From positions 1 through 9,319 of the forward strand of contig CAZBBL010000078.1 in NCBI GenBank assembly GCA_964490275.1: a DNA stretch of 9,319 nucleotides. Reading direction: 5' to 3'. Both the position numbers and the translations under genes were made by a program. The notes under the pieces were generated by a model. The model worked only from the letters and a program-made list of their open reading frames with translations. It ran no database searches and was not told the DNA's origin. Shown piece after piece: positions 6,945 to 9,319 of this stretch (the first letter of the stretch is position 1; every line of letters begins with the position of its first letter). Origin of the DNA: JAGBWK01 sp964490275 (GTDB taxonomy: Bacteria > Bacteroidota > Bacteroidia > Bacteroidales > Muribaculaceae).

Positions 6945-8909
6945 CTATTCTTTATCAATCGTGTTTTTGAATTGAGTCAAAACTTTTTGGTTGACTTTCA
7001 CTTTGTGGGCTGATTTGAGGTAGTCGACCCATTGTCCTTCGAGGTAGTTTTGATAGTCGGCGGTGACGGTGCCACGTTCGTCGTCGGGCTCTTCGGGCTG
7101 GCTGATAATGCTATTGTCGTAGGGGAAGTAGAATGTCCATTTTGAGTTGGTTTTCGGGCGTTCGCCGCCGAAAGCGATGTTGTCGATGATAGCGTTTTCG
7201 CCTTTGGCAGCCAAGACGCGCTCTGCTTTAATCTCTTTGCCGAATTTTTGACGGAGGTTGTCGACAACTTGGTTGCGAGCTACGTTGTTGGTGTTGAGAT
7301 AGGTTTGAGCGGCGTTCATGATTGAGTCGGAGGTAGCAAACACTACGAAGCCTTTAAATTTGGGCTCGGTCCATGTGGTATATTTGCTGCGGTTGTTGTC
7401 GAAGTATTCTTTGAGGCCTTCGGGCTCGTTTTTGGCTTTAGACCACACTTCGCGGTCGCTGATTTCAAACAGGAGCATGCCGTCGCGATATTCGTTGAGG
7501 AGGTTGCGATAGTCGGCGTTTTCGTTGACGAGGTTGTCGCGTTCGTAGTTGATGGTGGTTTCGTCGGCGAGCTGTTGGGCTGCGTCGCTAATCATGTCGG
7601 AGGCGTTTTGTGGGGCGATGGTTTCGGCTCCGACAGTGATTTTGTCGAAGAGGTTGGCAACGGTGGCTTTGCCTTTGCCTTTGTTGACGGAGACTACTGT
7701 GCGTTGGTCGGAGAGATATTTCTCGGCGAGGTCTTTTGACAGGCCGCCTTCTTTGGCAATTTCGTCGTTGATTGATTTGACGACTTTGTTGTCGATGGTG
7801 GTGTTGTAGCGTGCAGAGAGTTTGCGTATTTTCTCTTGTTTGGGTATTTCGCGGCGGTTGTCGCGTTGGATGACGCGCTCGATTCTCGGAGCCATCACTT
7901 CATATGATTCGAGCTGTTGCGGACGTGTTTCGTTGCAGAGGATGATGTGGTAGCCATAGCTTGTGGCGAAGGGCTGTGACACTTCGCCGGGTTTGAGGCT
8001 GTAGGCTGCTTGCTCAAATTCGGGGACCATGCGTCCGGGGCCGAACCATTCGAGTTGACCGCCTTTGGCAGCTGAGCCGGGGTCTTCGCTATATTGTTTG
8101 GCGAGCTCTGAGAAGTCGGCACCGGCTACGACGAGGTTGTAGATTGAGTCGATACGTGCTTTTTGTTGAGCTACTTGTTCGGGCGATTTGCCGCGAGTGA
8201 GCAATAAGATGTGTTGAGCTCTTACTTCGCCACGGGCATTTTGGCGCGAGTTTACTTTGATGATGTGATAGCCGAATTGGGTTTTGGTGACGGGCGAAAT
8301 TTCGCCTACTGGGGTGTTGTAGGCAGCATCTTCAAAGGTGTAGGGATATTGCAGCGACGACATAGAGCCCATGTGGCCGTGGTTGTTGCCAACTTGAGGG
8401 TCGATTGAATATTTGTCGGCGACATCGGCGAAGTCGGCGCGTCCGGCTAAGATTTCGGTGCGGAGGCTGTCGAGCAGGGCGATTTGGCGGTTGTTGGAAG
8501 CTTTATCGGTGCCGAGCGAAATCATGATATGGCTTACGTCGATTTCTTCTTTGAGGCGGTCGTAGATGGTTTTGGTGAGAGCTTCGCGGGCCTGGTCGTC
8601 GGTGAGATATGGTTCGGCGAGGTCTTTGCTATATCCGGCGAGCTCGGTTTTGAATTGGTCGGTTTGGTCGATACCTGCCTTCTCAGCTTCGGCGACTTTG
8701 AGTTTGTAGACGACAAACATTTTGAGATAGTCGTCGACGGGTTGCACGGTGGTTTGCTGTGCGTTGTTCTTCTTGTAGAGGTATTCAAATTCGCTGAGTT
8801 TGACCTGCTTTTTGTCGATGGTCATCAGCACGGGGTCGGCTTCTTGTTTCGCAAAGGCGCCAAATACGCAGGCACCGGCAAGCAGGAGCGACAGGAGTCC
8901 TTTTTTCAT
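6945..8909 (-). CDS. Large exported peptidylprolyl isomerase with two parvulin domains
   Basis: The protein has 654 residues with a signal peptide, MKKGLLSLLLAGACVFGAFA, probably cut before Lys21. Cys14 does not sit in a good lipobox, so lipid attachment is unlikely. Two parvulin domains are complete: about 121-219 (VSHIMISL, His127; FGYHIIKV, His215) and 227-325 (AQHILLL, His233; GGQLEWFGPGRMVPEFE; YGYHIILC, His321). Parvulins catalyse cis-trans isomerisation of bonds before proline. Residues 330-654 match no fold I recognise with certainty; YRDGMLLFEISDREVW (about 474-489) and LKEYFDNNRSKYTTW (499-513) recall Bacteroidetes PpiC/PpiD-type proteins and may form a chaperone or degenerate parvulin region. 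No membrane anchor follows the signal, unlike PpiD. It lies between guaB and the surA-like gene, with terminator-like hairpins on both sides, so it is probably transcribed alone. A role in outer-membrane protein folding is inferred. Confidence 0.9.
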   Translation of the reverse strand: MKKGLLSLLLAGACVFGAFAKQEADPVLMTIDKKQVKLSEFEYLYKKNNAQQTTVQPVDDYLKMFVVYKLKVAEAEKAGIDQTDQFKTELAGYSKDLAEPYLTDDQAREALTKTIYDRLKEEIDVSHIMISLGTDKASNNRQIALLDSLRTEILAGRADFADVADKYSIDPQVGNNHGHMGSMSSLQYPYTFEDAAYNTPVGEISPVTKTQFGYHIIKVNSRQNARGEVRAQHILLLTRGKSPEQVAQQKARIDSIYNLVVAGADFSELAKQYSEDPGSAAKGGQLEWFGPGRMVPEFEQAAYSLKPGEVSQPFATSYGYHIILCNETRPQQLESYEVMAPRIERVIQRDNRREIPKQEKIRKLSARYNTTIDNKVVKSINDEIAKEGGLSKDLAEKYLSDQRTVVSVNKGKGKATVANLFDKITVGAETIAPQNASDMISDAAQQLADETTINYERDNLVNENADYRNLLNEYRDGMLLFEISDREVWSKAKNEPEGLKEYFDNNRSKYTTWTEPKFKGFVVFATSDSIMNAAQTYLNTNNVARNQVVDNLRQKFGKEIKAERVLAAKGENAIIDNIAFGGERPKTNSKWTFYFPYDNSIISQPEEPDDERGTVTADYQNYLEGQWVDYLKSAHKVKVNQKVLTQFKNTIDKE

Positions 8910-8952
8910 TTTATAGATGATTTAATGGAGTTTTTTCTTTATGAATAAATAA

Positions 8953-8960
8953 CGAAGGTA
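8953..8960 (-). promoter_or_regulatory. Weak candidate -7 box for the double-parvulin gene
   Basis: On the minus strand this reads TACCTTCG, one mismatch from TAnnTTTG, 43 bases before the ATG. No clear -33 element is seen. It is offered because the gene sits between two terminator-like hairpins and needs a promoter in 8910-9008, where nothing better was found. Confidence 0.25.
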
Positions 8961-9008
8961 TTGATAGATTATTATGTTACCGGGGGTAAAAATAAGTTGC
9001 ACTAAAGG

Positions 9009-9044
9009 CGGAGCGCAACCGTCGGGTTGGTAGGTTGCGCTCCG
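9009..9044 (-). terminator. Hairpin downstream of guaB, likely terminator
   Basis: CGGAGCGCAACC (9009-9020) pairs perfectly with GGTTGCGCTCCG (9033-9044) around a 12-base loop, 35 bases beyond the guaB stop. Read on the minus strand, it is followed by CCTTTAGTG and only later by five U, so the U-tract is poor. The loop also contains GGTTG (9025-9029), which could pair with CAACC (9016-9020) in a smaller competing hairpin. Confidence 0.65.
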
Positions 9045-9079
9045 AGATAGAGATGTATTAAGTTGCTGTAAAGCGAATG

Positions 9080-9319
9080 TTATTGATGAGATGCGCTATA
9101 GTTGGGCGCTTCGGCTGTGATAGCGACGTCGTGGGGATGGCTTTCGGCGACTCCGGCGTTGGTGATACGGGTGAATTTGGCGGTGTGGAGGCGCTCGATG
9201 TTGGCGGCGCCACAGTAGCCCATGCCTGAGCGCAATCCGCCGAGCATTTGATAAACGACTTCGTAGAGCGAGCCTTTGAAGGGGACGCGAGCGGCGATAC
9301 CTTCGGGCACGAGTTTTTT
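9080..9319 (-). CDS. guaB: Inosine-5'-monophosphate dehydrogenase, C-terminal fragment
   Basis: The last 79 residues and a TAA stop are present; the frame continues past the right edge (KKLVPEGIAARVPFKG is the first part seen). IMP dehydrogenase oxidises IMP to XMP with NAD+, the committed step of guanine nucleotide synthesis, in the cytosol. The segment carries the family C-terminal signature: EGIAARVPFKG, YQMLGGLRSGMGYCGA, NIERL, KFTRITNAG, ESHPHDVAI and EAPNYS. In the family, the Glu-Ser-His of ESHPHD helps form the monovalent-cation site of a neighbouring subunit. The active-site cysteine loop and CBS domains lie outside the window. A hairpin terminator follows, so it is probably not in one operon with the isomerase genes. 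Confidence 0.96.
   Translation of the reverse strand, partial: KKLVPEGIAARVPFKGSLYEVVYQMLGGLRSGMGYCGAANIERLHTAKFTRITNAGVAESHPHDVAITAEAPNYSASHQ

Noticed and set aside
8868..8909. Lipoprotein signal at Cys14 of the 654-residue isomerase
   Set aside because: The residues before the cysteine (LAGAC) give Ala at the -3 position and a short hydrophobic core; a signal peptidase I site after AFA fits better.

Overview
The window looks like chromosomal core DNA of a member of the Bacteroidales, most likely a gut Bacteroidaceae- or Muribaculaceae-like species. The evidence is an ExbD/TonB pair of Bacteroidetes type, an IMP dehydrogenase C-terminus and tandem-parvulin isomerases of Bacteroidetes type, an OstA-like protein, starts without Shine-Dalgarno sequences, and TAnnTTTG-type -7 promoter boxes. 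Family and species cannot be fixed from the sequence alone. No mobile element, CRISPR array, tRNA or rRNA was seen.

Plus-strand half (1-2055). The window opens in the last 40 codons of an exbD-type gene, followed after 34 bases by tonB. The pair closes at a strong intrinsic terminator (about 1055-1090). A Bacteroidetes-type promoter candidate (about 1135-1161) then leads into a monocistronic gene for an unrecognised lipoprotein made of two copies of one domain.

Minus-strand half (9319-2129, read leftwards). In transcription order: the C-terminus of IMP dehydrogenase (guaB) with its hairpin terminator; a 654-residue exported protein with two parvulin domains and its own terminator; then a tight cluster of a 451-residue SurA-like isomerase/chaperone, an OstA/LptA-like protein 15 bases downstream, and an M18 aminopeptidase whose start lies 101 bases inside the OstA-like gene. 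The lipoprotein and aminopeptidase genes converge on a perfect 46-bp palindrome that probably terminates both.

Functionally, most of the window concerns the envelope. ExbD and TonB energise outer-membrane uptake. The two parvulin proteins are likely periplasmic chaperones for outer-membrane proteins. The OstA-like protein belongs to the fold used in lipopolysaccharide transport. The M18 peptidase and guaB are housekeeping cytosolic enzymes. I see no strong case for a new multi-gene system. The most unusual spots are the 18-bp tandem repeat translated in two frames at the ostA-M18 overlap, the duplicated-domain lipoprotein, the perfect convergent palindrome, and the split of conserved parvulin histidines between the two domains of the SurA-like protein.
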